Source: an uncultured Gemmatimonadota bacterium (lineage in GTDB: Bacteria > Gemmatimonadota > Gemmatimonadetes > Longimicrobiales > Longimicrobiaceae). Taken from it: DNA of 39,493 nt. The notes beneath the pieces are model-generated. The model saw only the letters and a program-made list of their open reading frames with translations, did no database searches and had not been told where the DNA came from. Numbering within the stretch: position 1 is the stretch's first letter; each line of letters opens with the position of its first letter. Made by a program: the position numbers and the translations under genes. The stretch lies in NCBI GenBank assembly GCA_902805735.1, contig CADCTW010000179.1:1-39493 (forward strand), given 5' to 3'. Positions 22,408-30,483 of this stretch are shown one piece after another.

Positions 22408-23957
22408 TCCCTCCGCCCAAACACCTCATGCCTTCTGCCGTGCGCGCAGCCGCGCTCCTCCTGCTGGGCGCATGCGCCTCCGCGACGCCGCCCAGCGCGA
22501 CCTTCGTCACGCTGGACCAGATGCGCGCCCGCGCCGCCGCGGACACCGCCATGCGCCCCGCGCAGCTACCCCGCGCCGCGCCTCGTGCCCCGGAGCCGCC
22601 GCGTGCCCCCGCCCGCGCCCGGCCCGCGCAGGAGAGGCCGCAGCGGGGCCGGTGGATCACTCCGCCGCCGGGCAGGGAGCCGCCCGTCGTGGACCTGTCC
22701 GTCTACGAGCGCCCGCTGGCCGACGTCCTCTCGCTGCTTTCGGCTCGCGCGGGAGTCGCCATCGTGCCGTCGGACGAGCGGGAGGTCCGCGAGAAGGTGG
22801 TCACGGCCGAGATCCCGGGGTACCCCTGGCACGTCGCGCTGGAGGCGCTGCTCTCCGCGCACGGCCTGCGCGCGGTGCAGGAGCCGTCTGGGATCATCAA
22901 GGTGGTGACCGAAGGGCGCGCGGAGGTGGAGCGCACCCCCATGCCGGTGCGCCTGCGCTACCTGTACGCCCGCGACTTCCTCCCCTCCCTGGTGCGGGTG
23001 GTGGCGGCGGGGGACAGCAGCGAGAACAGTGTGGAGCTGTTCGGGGACGCGGAAAACAGCCGCGACCTGATCGTCTACGCCTCGCCGGACCGGCTGGACA
23101 AGGTACGCGCGCTGGTGGACTCCATGGACCGCCGCCCGGCGACCATCACGGTGGAGGCGCGGCTGGTGAGCGTGAACCGCTCGCGCCTGCGCAAGCTGGG
23201 GTTCAGCTACTCGTTCGTCCCCCTGCGCACGGACAGCGCGGGGCGGCTCACGACGGGCGTGGACGTCCGCCAGCAGCCTCCCCGAGGGGGCTTCACCAGC
23301 GAGGGAGGGCCCGCCTTCCGCGTCCTGCGCCGCCTGGCCGGGCTGGGCACCGTGCGCCTGGACGCCTTCGTGGACGCGCTGGATGACAACGGGATCGCGG
23401 AAACGGAGACGACGCCCATCATCACCGCCACCTCCGGCCGCACCTCCGAGATCCTGGTGGGCGACCAGATCATCCTCCCCAACCCGGGCTACGGCGTGTT
23501 CGCCGGCTTCGGCGGAGGGACGGCGCCTTTTCAGAACGGCGGCGCCCCTCCGCAGGGCGGCTCCGCCGGAGCTCCCGTGGGCACGCAGCTCGGCGGGAGC
23601 GCTGGCGGGTTCAGCCAGTTCGAGACGGGAACGCGCCTCAAAGTCACCCCCCACTTCCTGGGCGACGACATGGTGCGCGTGAACATCGAGCTGATCCGCG
23701 ACGGCGGGCAGCTCGACCCCGGCGGCCGCACCATCACGGGCGGCAAGCAGTCGGCCTTCACCGAGGTCACCGTCCGCAACGACGAGCCCATCGTCATCGG
23801 CGGCCTGACGGTGAACGGCCGCTCGCAGACCACCAGCGGCCTCCCCCTCCTCTCACAGCTCCCGGTCGTGGGCCGCGCCTTCCGCAACGAGGCCACGAGC
23901 GAGAACCACAACGACCTCGTGATCATCATCACCCCTCACCTGCACCCCGATCGCTGA
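22404..23957 (+). CDS. pilQ: PilQ-like secretin
   Basis: A 517-residue protein from a GTG overlapping the previous stop (GTGA). An ATG at 22428 is an equally good start. Either way a lipoprotein-type signal, LLLLGACAS, follows, suggesting the secretin is lipidated. After a Pro/Ala/Arg-rich linker come an STN-type domain (VVDLSVYERPLADVLSLLSARAGVAIV), an N1 domain (PMPVRLRYLYARDFLPSLV...NSRDLIVYASPDRLDKVRALVDSMDRRP) and the secretin barrel with the signature LPLLSQLPVVGRAFR and a final LVIIITPHL. There is no AMIN domain. It forms the outer-membrane ring through which the pilus exits. Confidence 0.94.
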   Translation: MIPPPKHLMPSAVRAAALLLLGACASATPPSATFVTLDQMRARAAADTAMRPAQLPRAAPRAPEPPRAPARARPAQERPQRGRWITPPPGREPPVVDLSVYERPLADVLSLLSARAGVAIVPSDEREVREKVVTAEIPGYPWHVALEALLSAHGLRAVQEPSGIIKVVTEGRAEVERTPMPVRLRYLYARDFLPSLVRVVAAGDSSENSVELFGDAENSRDLIVYASPDRLDKVRALVDSMDRRPATITVEARLVSVNRSRLRKLGFSYSFVPLRTDSAGRLTTGVDVRQQPPRGGFTSEGGPAFRVLRRLAGLGTVRLDAFVDALDDNGIAETETTPIITATSGRTSEILVGDQIILPNPGYGVFAGFGGGTAPFQNGGAPPQGGSAGAPVGTQLGGSAGGFSQFETGTRLKVTPHFLGDDMVRVNIELIRDGGQLDPGGRTITGGKQSAFTEVTVRNDEPIVIGGLTVNGRSQTTSGLPLLSQLPVVGRAFRNEATSENHNDLVIIITPHLHPDR

Positions 23958-23976
23958 TGTGCATGATTTGGGGGAA

Positions 23977-24036
23977 GGGATTGAAGATGTATAGTCGGGA
24001 TTGAAGTTGAATAATGTGGATCGAAGTTGAATAACC
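23977..24036. repeat. three 20-bp tandem repeats, AT-rich
   Basis: Three consecutive 20-nt units, 23977-23996, 23997-24016 and 24017-24036, share the core GATTGAAGTTGAATAA with a few changes. They are strikingly AT-rich in this genome and begin 20 bases past the pilQ stop. They may mark a recombination or insertion point, since decayed genes begin immediately after. Confidence 0.8.
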
Positions 24037-24159
24037 CCTGGCGGTCAGATCAGGCGACCCGCTGGGGGGAGCTGTCGGGTCCATCTGGGGAAAGCACCGC
24101 CGTCCGCATCGGATACAGTGGGGGACCTGGAATCGGGGGGCCGACGGTGAGATGGCGAT

Positions 24160-24420
24160 ACTGACCCTCTCCTTGAAATCGGCGGAGAGCGCCTCGGCGA
24201 GGTGGACCCGGTGGGTGAGCTCGTCGTACGCCCCTTCGCGCTGCCGACGCCGGATCTGATCCGCGATCCTCCGGCCGTCTTCGGCGACGGCGTAGAAGCG
24301 TGCTACGTACGCCGCCAGGCTGTCCACCACAGCGCGCCGGACCTCTTGGTGTGAGCGCTGCGGGCGCGGCGGCGGCGGCCGGTGCCCGCGGCTGCTGGGC
24401 CGGGAGAGGGAGCACGGCGC
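24160..24420 (-). pseudogene. remnant of an S41-family peptidase N-terminus
   Basis: Reading minus, the frame encodes QEVRRAVVDSLAAYVARF, then EDGRRIADQIRRRQREGAYDELTHRVHLAEALSADFKE. This is the helical N-terminal module that precedes the PDZ and catalytic parts of many S41 (tail-specific) proteases in this kind of genome. It then runs into unrelated sequence (RVSIAISPSAPRFQ). No catalytic Ser region follows, and the upstream part is in a disrupted frame. I read it as the stub of a deleted gene in a decayed copy of the BlaI-M56 module. Family recognition is from memory of the motif and should be checked by search. Confidence 0.55.
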
Positions 24421-24479
24421 CGAACCGCGAGCACGACGTTGGTGCAGCGCGGCGGAGCCAGCGAGAGACTTAGCTCCCG

Positions 24480-24674
24480 ATGATCGGTTGCATTTTCTCG
24501 TTCCTGTTATGTGACGATGGTCGACGACTGGGACGATTACGCCAGAAGATCTCTCGCACCCGGCGGTCAGCAGGACGATGCTGCATAGGGAACAACGGAC
24601 CTGGCCAACTTGCAGCGATTTCCGCCTGGGCTCATCGGCAGCGGCGGCGCGAAGTAAGCCGGTCGCGATTTCAT
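24480..24674 (-). pseudogene. broken small lipoprotein gene
   Basis: An ATG at 24674 begins MKSRPAYFAPPLP, resembling the start of the intact lipoprotein at 28731 (MNSSLTYVALPLC). The lipobox part, SIVLLTAGCERSSGVIVP, lies in another frame about 80 nt on, matching LALLTAGCQSEIVPP of the intact copy. The upstream block GAATGTCCACAC is also conserved between the two loci. A frameshift has separated the two halves. Confidence 0.55.
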
Positions 24675-24759
24675 GGCGGCCGTTTCCCGGTTGCGAGTTC
24701 GAGGAGTGTGGACATTCGGGTGACCGACGACTCGACACGGTCCAGGAGCGAGCGCTTAT

Positions 24760-24776
24760 TACTACGTTATGTAGCA
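24760..24776. promoter_or_regulatory. degenerate BlaI-type operator in the decayed locus
   Basis: TACTACGTTATGTAGCA matches the TACTAC-N5-GTAGTA dyad of the intact module at 28790-28806 apart from the inner spacer and one arm base. The flank GGATTGCTCGTGCCCG (minus strand) is identical to the flank of the site at 29006. No -35/-10 pair at the proper distance is left. Confidence 0.5.
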
Positions 24777-24794
24777 TAAACGGGCACGAGCAAT

Positions 24795-25205
24795 CCGCTG
24801 CCCGGAGTCGGTCTGCGGTTGCTGCTGGGGCGGCGGCCGGACGAACTCGCGCAGACGCCGGCGTGCTGGACGCGCACGTCGGAGGCGTGATAGGTCCAGA
24901 GGAACAGGGGGGCCCACAGCAACGCCGCGGCGGTCAGCGTCCGGCGCGCCGCGGTGAGCCATACGCGGCGCGGCGCGGGCCGATAATCGGCCAGGCGGCG
25001 GACCCTCTCCTGGACGCTCGGACCGGGCCGGAGCAGGGGGTGGGCACGGACAAAACGCGCCCCCTGCCGGCGGGGGAGCGCTCTTTGGAGGCGCCACACC
25101 TGTACCAGCGAAGCGGCAGCGGGTTCTGCAGCACGTCCACCACATCGTCGTCGCAGGAGAGCTCGCGCCGGAAGACCGCCCTCGGCCAGGCTGCAGCTCG
25201 GCCAC
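24795..25205 (-). pseudogene. C-terminal remnant of an M56 peptidase
   Basis: Minus-strand frames encode AAWPRAVFRRELSCDDDVVDVLQNPL and, after a frameshift near 25110, VWRLQRALP-like sequence through LLWAPLFLWTYHASDVRVQHAGV. These match the last third of the intact M56 gene at 29070-30038 almost word for word. The HExxH half is missing, and a different small gene (25208-25549) abuts the break. The gene cannot make an active protease. Confidence 0.8.
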
Positions 25206-25207
25206 GC

Positions 25208-25549
25208 CTACCGCGAATCGGGATGGCTCCGCGGGAGTGGCGAGCGCTCCGCCGCATCCCGTGCGTAAAGAGCACGGTAGAACTCCCGATCCTCACGGAG
25301 CTGCGCGACATCCTCCTGAAGGCCCGCCAGGATCTCCTCCGCGCGTGAAGAATGGGCTTCGAGTGCCGGAGGCTGGTTCCGTCCCCCCGCCTCGCCCTTG
25401 GCGGCACGGCCCCACAGCATCAAGCCGGCGACGCCTGACGCAACGGCCGGTGCGAACAGCAGAGCACCTTCCCCAGGACCAAACGCCCCCGCGGCGAAGA
25501 ACATGAACGCGGATGATGCTTGCAGAAAAGCGGCAATGGGCTTGTCCAT
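25208..25549 (-). CDS. small two-helix membrane protein with coiled-coil tail
   Basis: A 113-residue protein. Two hydrophobic segments (FLQASSAFMFFAAGAFG and GALLFAPAVASGVAGLMLWG) are followed by a charged helical tail with AEEILAGLQEDVAQLREDREFYRAL, likely cytoplasmic. I recognise no family. The last 15 residues, rich in Pro and Ser, run into the break point of the M56 remnant and may not be original. It replaces the regulator expected ahead of the M56 gene. Confidence 0.55.
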   Translation of the reverse strand: MDKPIAAFLQASSAFMFFAAGAFGPGEGALLFAPAVASGVAGLMLWGRAAKGEAGGRNQPPALEAHSSRAEEILAGLQEDVAQLREDREFYRALYARDAAERSPLPRSHPDSR

Positions 25550-26113
25550 AAGAGGTATCTCAGAATGGGGTGAAGGATTCCGGGTCGAGGTGCGGTGGGC
25601 GCCGGGCCGTACCGGCGCTCTGGACGACTGTCCCTACCCAGCTCCGTTTCGAATCGGGACGCGCAGCCTCTCGCAAAGGGGTCAGCTCTCACGGCCGAGA
25701 GACGGCCTCAACGGACCACCGCACCGACGTTGCACCGTGTGAGGGCCCTGGCCACCAACCCCCATCGTCATCTGATCAGAGCGCCTCCAGCCCTGACTTT
25801 TTGCGAAGTTGCACGCCAGAACTCTGCGGACTCGGTGGCCGCGTCTGATCCGGAGAGCAGCCGGCTCATCCCTCCAGCGTTTTCAGCAAGTGGGCGGGGC
25901 GGCCAGGCGCGAGGGGGGCGATCTCCCGCTCTCGGGTGGAGAGATCGACGGCTTCAAATTTCTGCTTCACGCCTGAAACCCGGTGGGGGACGATCAGCCG
26001 CCAGTTCACCAGCGAGCTGGCCGATGCCGAGATCCGCGGCACCTACTCCTGCCCCGCCCACACCGGGCGCTACTACTCCTGCCAGGCGGTCCGCTTCACC
26101 CCCTCAGATCGCC
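25550..26113. other. gene-poor region with a possible coding fragment
   Basis: The only protein-like stretch is on the plus strand at about 25990-26100: RQFTSELADAEIRGTYSCPAHTG, then YYSCQAVRF, with a Cys pair. It has no credible start, and it runs into the end of the permease gene on the other strand. I do not recognise it. The rest appears to be non-coding debris between the decayed and intact modules. Confidence 0.3.
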
Positions 26114-28609
26114 TCAGTCGTATCGGAGCGCCCGCATCGGGTCGATGCGCGAGGCACGGAGGGCCGGGATGTAGCCGGCGCCAAAGGCGACGATCGCCAG
26201 GACGCCGGCGGCGGCGATCACGACCAGCGGGTCTTTGCCCTGAAGGCCGAAGAGCAGCGATCCCGCCGCCGTTCCGACTCCCAGTCCCGCGAGCACCCCG
26301 ATTACCCCACCCACCAGCATCATCTTTCCGACCTGCCCCAGAACCATCCCCCGCACCCTCGCGGCGTCGGCGCCGAGTGCCATGCGGACGCCGATCTCCC
26401 GTGTGCGCTGGGCGACCGTGTACGCCAGCACTCCGTAAAGCCCGACCGCAGCGAGCAGCGTGGCCAGCAGTGCGAAAGCCGCCGATAGCGTGCTGATCAG
26501 CCGGTCCGCGAACATCATTTCACGCACCTGCTGCTGCAGCGTCTTGAGGTTCTCCACCGGGAGATTTGGATCGAGGCCACTGATCACGCCGGGGACGCTC
26601 CGCAGGATCTGCCGGGGGTCCGAGACCGTGCGTACGTAGAAGGTCATCGCGCCCAGCCTCTCGTCCTGGAGATATGGCGTGAAGAAGAGCGGCGGCACCG
26701 GCTCCTTCACGTCGTTGTATTTCGCGTCCTGCACCAGACCCACGATCTGGACGTCCAGGTCGTCGTCTCCGTCCACGCCGATCCACTTGCCGACCGCGTC
26801 GCGCCCCAGGTTGAACTTCTTGGCGAACGCCTCGTTCACGATCGCCACCTTTTGCGTGTTGAGCGCGTCACCCCTGGTGAACTCCCGGCCCGCCACGATG
26901 GGAACACCCAGGGCGCGGAAGTAGCCCGCGCCGATCCGGTTCAGGAGGGAATTGGAGTCGGTCTCCGGCCCCCGCTCGAATCCTTCCACGGCCACGCCGG
27001 TGCCCAAGCCACCCCCGGCGAGGATCGGGATCAAGCTGGCGGTCACGGCGCTCACGCCCGGCAGCGCGGCGAGCTCCTCCTCCACCCGGCCGAACAGGAT
27101 CTTGGCCCGCACGGGCGTATACCCGTTCAGCTCCGGCGAGATGCCGAAGGTGACCACGTTCTCGACCCGCACGCCGAGATCCACCCGGCTGATGTTGAGC
27201 AGGCTCTTGAGGAAGAGGCCGGCGGAGATGAGGAGCGTCATCGAGAGGGCGATCTGGGCGATGACGAGCGTGGTGCGGAAGCGCGCGGCCGCCCTCGCGC
27301 CGGCAATCTGACCCGTGTTCGCCCGGATGGTCGTCATCAGGTCCGGACGGGTGCTGTGGAGAGCCGGGAACATCCCGAAGATCAGCCCGGTGCCGATAGC
27401 CAGCACCCCGGCGAAGACCACGACCTGCGGGCTCAGCTCGAGCTGCAGCGCGGCGTTGCCTTCGGGCGGGAGGATGGACGAGATGACGGCCAGCGTCCAT
27501 TTCGCGACCAGCAGGCTGGCGATGCCGCCGAGCACCGCCAGCACGAGCGACTCCGTGAGGAGCTGACTCAGCACCTGCCGGCGAGTCGCGCCGAGGGACA
27601 GCCTAACGGCCACCTCCATGCCGCGGCTCGCGCCGCGGGCCAGCAGGAGGTTGGCGATGTTCGCGCAGGCGATGAGCAGCACGACGCCGGTGATCGCGAA
27701 GAGGAGGATGAGCGGCATGCGAGCCTCCCCATGGGCGGAACTCTGCCCTCGCTCGCCAGGCTCCAGCACGACCTCCTTCGAGCGGAAGTTCGCCAGTACC
27801 TGCTCCGGCATCCCCTGCTGCAGCGGCGCCTCGACCTCCTTCAGGATCGGTCGGTAGACGCGGTTCACCGCGGTCTCGGCCCTCTCCATGCTGACGCCGG
27901 GCTTCAGCCTCGCGAAGAGGTACGCCCAGTAGCTCCGCCGGTTGTCGAACCCGTCGATTCCGGGCGAGACCTCCGCGCGCATGCTGATGGGTACGAACAC
28001 GTTGGGAAGGCCGCCGAGGGTGGTGCCATTGAACCCTTCCGGGGCCACCCCGACGACGGTCATCGTCTGCCCGTTCACCACGATCGTCTTGTCGATGACG
28101 TCCGGGTCCGAGCCGAGTCGCGACTCCCAGTAGCTGTGACTGAGGACCGCCACGTAGTGCCCGCCGATCGTCTGGTCGTCCGCTGGGCTGAGCAGTCGCC
28201 CAAGGGCCGGCCGCAGGCCGAGCACCGGGAAGTAGGATCCCGACACCAGCATCCCCTCCGCGTTCAGAGTCTGCCCCTGATAGGCGAGGTTGGCGTCGAA
28301 GAGCCGGTGAGCCGCGATCCCGCTGAAGCCCATCTGCGCCGCCTCCAGGTCCCGGAACATCGGGTAGCTGAAGACCGCGTCGCAGTCCCCGGCCAGGTTG
28401 CACGCGGTGGAGCCGTACTTCGGCCCCGGTGCCAGCAGGTTCACCAGACGACCCGGCTCATGCACGGGGAGCGGCCGGAGGAGCATCTTGTCGAAGAGCG
28501 AGAAGATCGCCGCGTTCGCGCCGATCCCCAGCGCCAGCGATAGAATCGCTACCGCGGTGACGAAGGGGGTCTTGAAGAGGGTACGGAAGGCGTGCTTCAG
28601 GTTACGCAT
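26114..28609 (-). CDS. MacB/FtsX-type orphan ABC permease of the BlaI-M56 module
   Basis: An 831-residue protein. It starts directly at the first helix (MRNLKHAFRTLFKTPFVTAVAILSLALGIGANAAIFSLFDKMLL) and so lacks the PadR-type leader of the permease at 5068. Two MacB-core plus FtsX units follow. The first FtsX contains VLLIACANIANLLLARGASRGMEVAVRLSLGATRRQ and the second VAQRTREIGVRMALGADAARVRGMVL. No ATPase is encoded nearby. The start overlaps the end of a 44-codon lipoprotein gene, so translation is probably coupled. Control by the upstream BlaI is inferred from the operator-bearing promoter at 28790-28834. The substrate is unknown. Confidence 0.92.
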   Translation of the reverse strand: MRNLKHAFRTLFKTPFVTAVAILSLALGIGANAAIFSLFDKMLLRPLPVHEPGRLVNLLAPGPKYGSTACNLAGDCDAVFSYPMFRDLEAAQMGFSGIAAHRLFDANLAYQGQTLNAEGMLVSGSYFPVLGLRPALGRLLSPADDQTIGGHYVAVLSHSYWESRLGSDPDVIDKTIVVNGQTMTVVGVAPEGFNGTTLGGLPNVFVPISMRAEVSPGIDGFDNRRSYWAYLFARLKPGVSMERAETAVNRVYRPILKEVEAPLQQGMPEQVLANFRSKEVVLEPGERGQSSAHGEARMPLILLFAITGVVLLIACANIANLLLARGASRGMEVAVRLSLGATRRQVLSQLLTESLVLAVLGGIASLLVAKWTLAVISSILPPEGNAALQLELSPQVVVFAGVLAIGTGLIFGMFPALHSTRPDLMTTIRANTGQIAGARAAARFRTTLVIAQIALSMTLLISAGLFLKSLLNISRVDLGVRVENVVTFGISPELNGYTPVRAKILFGRVEEELAALPGVSAVTASLIPILAGGGLGTGVAVEGFERGPETDSNSLLNRIGAGYFRALGVPIVAGREFTRGDALNTQKVAIVNEAFAKKFNLGRDAVGKWIGVDGDDDLDVQIVGLVQDAKYNDVKEPVPPLFFTPYLQDERLGAMTFYVRTVSDPRQILRSVPGVISGLDPNLPVENLKTLQQQVREMMFADRLISTLSAAFALLATLLAAVGLYGVLAYTVAQRTREIGVRMALGADAARVRGMVLGQVGKMMLVGGVIGVLAGLGVGTAAGSLLFGLQGKDPLVVIAAAGVLAIVAFGAGYIPALRASRIDPMRALRYD

Positions 28610-28731
28610 GCATCACCGGGGCGGCGGAGAGTAGGTACTACCGACGGCGGGACGATCTCGCTCTGGCACCCGGCAGTCAGCAGGGCCAGGTTACACAGCG
28701 GCAGGGCAACGTAAGTCAGGCTCGAGTTCAT
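28598..28731 (-). CDS. 44-residue lipoprotein upstream of the permease
   Basis: A short frame from ATG 28731 reads MNSSLTYVALPLCNLALLTAGC with a lipobox-like LTAGC (Cys22), then QSEIVPPSVVPTLRRPGDACVT and a stop that overlaps the permease start by 12 nt. A broken relative occurs at 24480-24674, so the peptide is part of a repeated module rather than chance. If made, it would be a tiny lipid-anchored peptide, perhaps a partner of the permease. It could instead act as a coupling leader. Confidence 0.6.
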
Positions 28732-28789
28732 CTTGGCCTGTTCTCTCTTACGATTCGGGGGGTGTGGACATTCCTGACCTACGACCTGC

Positions 28790-28834
28790 TACTACGTTCC
28801 GTAGTATGGTAGCGCTGTGTCGGCGTCCCATCAA
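28790..28834 (-). promoter_or_regulatory. BlaI-regulated promoter of the lipoprotein-permease unit
   Basis: On the minus strand: -35 TTGATG (28834-28829), 17 bp, -10 TACCAT (28811-28806), then the dyad TACTACGGAACGTAGTA (28806-28790, 7-bp arms) sharing one base with the -10. The whole block is homologous to the blaI promoter at 30484-30528, with identical spacing. A repressor on the dyad would cover the transcription start. Assignment to BlaI is inferred. Confidence 0.65.
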
Positions 28835-28998
28835 GGGGGCAGAGCAGACGCAACATGATCGAAGCATTAGGGTTCCTGCTCGTTCGCGGAGAGCTGCTCG
28901 TAGTGGATTGCTTCGCGGCTGGAACTCACGCGGGACGGACACGGCGCGGGGCGCACCCCGGCCCCAGCCGACCTGCTCACCCCTTCTCATCCGCCCGG

Positions 28999-29029
28999 CC
29001 GGGGGTACTACAGATCGTAGTACCCCCGG
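28999..29029. promoter_or_regulatory. perfect 13-bp hairpin containing a BlaI-type dyad
   Basis: CCGGGGGTACTAC and GTAGTACCCCCGG flank a 5-nt loop. The core TACTACAGATCGTAGTA (29006-29022) is a third operator-like site. It lies 41 bases past the M56 stop and has no -10 next to it. It could be an auxiliary operator, or a hairpin ending or stabilising the blaI-M56 transcript. The 28835-28998 stretch beside it shows no gene. Confidence 0.6.
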
Positions 29030-29069
29030 GCACGAGCAATCCTCTGCACAGGTCACCCTACCCATGCCG

Positions 29070-30038
29070 CTAGGGCTGCGGCCGGACGAACTCGCTCACG
29101 GCCTCGGCATGCTGGACGCGCACGTCGGAGGCGTGGTAGGCCCAGAGGAACAGCGACGTCCAGAGCAGCACCGCGGCGGTCAGCGCGCGGCGCGCCGCGG
29201 TGAACCACGCGCGGCGCGGGTCGGGCCGGTAGCCGATCAGGCGGCGGACCCGCTCCTCGACGCTCAGGCCGTTCCGGAGAAGGGGTTGGGCATGGATCAG
29301 GCGCGCCCCTCGCCGGCTGGAGAGCGCTTTCTGAAGGCGCCACACCTGCACCAGCGAAGCGGCGACCACCAGCGGGTTCTGCAGCACCTCCACCACGTGG
29401 TAGTCGCAGGAGAGCTCGCGCCGGAATACCGCCCTCGGCCAGGCGACGGACCGAAAGGTCCACAGCAGGGTGAGCACCGCCGCGACGATGAGGCCGGCGT
29501 GCGCGAAGCCGAGCTGCTGCTCCACCTGCGACAGCGCGTAGAGCGCCGCGACCTGCAGGACCAGCACGAAGGCGCCGATGGGCAGCAGGCTGCCGAGCAG
29601 GGCGCGCAGGTTGTCGCGCCTGCGCACGTGGACGAGCTCGTGCACCAGTACGGCGCGAAGCTCCTCCGCCCCCAGCGAGCGAACCAAGGCCGGGGCCAGG
29701 AAGACGGCGGGCCGGAAGCACCCCGTGGTGAACGCCAGCGGATCCTCGTCCGCGTGCCGGTGCAGCGGCGGCAGGCGCCTCAGCCCGACCAATTCTCCGG
29801 CCTCGCGGTAGAGCTCGTACAGCGCGGAGAACTCATCCCGGGCGTAGACCGGGGACCGGCGGCGCAAGCGTCGGTAGGCGACGCAGTGGGCCCAGATCCG
29901 CGCGCCCGGGGCCGCGCAGAGGAGCAGCGTAACCGCGCGGAGAAGGTCCACGGGCGCCCCGCAGGTGCCCGGGATGAACAGCAGGACATGCATGCCCTGG
30001 AGGAGACTGGCGTACGGCCCGAAGAACCACTCAAACAT
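29070..30038 (-). CDS. M56-family membrane metallopeptidase
   Basis: A 322-residue protein. N-terminal helices (about 12-50) lead to the zinc-protease domain with HELVH (His133, Glu134, His137) and VRRRDNLRALLG, then two helices (LLPIGAFVLVLQVAALYAL, LIVAAVLTLLWTF) and the RRELSCDYHVVEVLQNP segment, where the Glu is the likely third zinc ligand. A final helix (LTAAVLLWTSLFLWAYHASDV) is followed by only about 15 residues, so there is no BlaR1-type external sensor domain. It overlaps the blaI stop by 8 nt. It is expected to inactivate BlaI in response to an unknown signal. Confidence 0.9.
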   Translation of the reverse strand: MFEWFFGPYASLLQGMHVLLFIPGTCGAPVDLLRAVTLLLCAAPGARIWAHCVAYRRLRRRSPVYARDEFSALYELYREAGELVGLRRLPPLHRHADEDPLAFTTGCFRPAVFLAPALVRSLGAEELRAVLVHELVHVRRRDNLRALLGSLLPIGAFVLVLQVAALYALSQVEQQLGFAHAGLIVAAVLTLLWTFRSVAWPRAVFRRELSCDYHVVEVLQNPLVVAASLVQVWRLQKALSSRRGARLIHAQPLLRNGLSVEERVRRLIGYRPDPRRAWFTAARRALTAAVLLWTSLFLWAYHASDVRVQHAEAVSEFVRPQP

Positions 30039-30459
30039 CGGAATCCTCTCGCTTCCTCTTCTCGTCGATCGCCTTCGCCAGGGCTTCCATCACCGCTTCG
30101 TCGCCCACGAGGTCGACGAACTGGCTCATCGCGGGGGCGGTGAAGTCGTCCAGGAGCTCGCTCAGCACCGTGCCGACCGTGCGCCGGGTAAACTCCTCCT
30201 TGCTCGCGACAGGCACATACAGGTACGCCGCGCCATCCTTCCGCTTCTCCAGCAGGCCCTTGTCCGCCAGTCGCGACATCACCGTCATCACGGTCGTGTA
30301 CGCAAGCTCCCGGTCCGCCACGGTGAGTCGCTTGTGTACATCGTGGACCGTGGCCTGGCCGCGCGCCCAGATCGCCTCCATGACGTCTGCCTCGAGATCC
30401 CCGAGGATCTTGCGCAACCCCTTCTTCCGCGGATCGAACGTGAACTGGTACCGGTCCAT
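30031..30459 (-). CDS. BlaI/MecI-family repressor
   Basis: A 142-residue protein from ATG 30459, MDRYQFTFDPRKKGLRKILGDLEADVMEAIWARGQATVHDVHKRL, then AYTTVMTVMSRLADKGLLEKRKDGAAYLYVPV: a standard BlaI winged helix. The C-terminal part (RTVGTVLSELLDDFTAPAMSQFVDLVGDEA) is the dimerisation region and holds the usual protease-cleavage area. No Shine-Dalgarno is visible. With the operator dyad ending 25 bases before the start codon, the leader is short. It forms an operon with the M56 gene. Confidence 0.92.
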   Translation of the reverse strand: MDRYQFTFDPRKKGLRKILGDLEADVMEAIWARGQATVHDVHKRLTVADRELAYTTVMTVMSRLADKGLLEKRKDGAAYLYVPVASKEEFTRRTVGTVLSELLDDFTAPAMSQFVDLVGDEAVMEALAKAIDEKRKREDSDV

Positions 30460-30483
30460 TGGATCGGAGGGAAGACGGATGGT

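Noticed and set aside
26852..28543. A 563-codon plus-strand frame
   Set aside because: Shadow of the second permease, with low-complexity Arg/His/Glu composition and no motif.
29070..30459. Beta-lactam resistance system (blaR1-blaI)
   Set aside because: The M56 protein has no penicillin-binding domain and no beta-lactamase gene is nearby.
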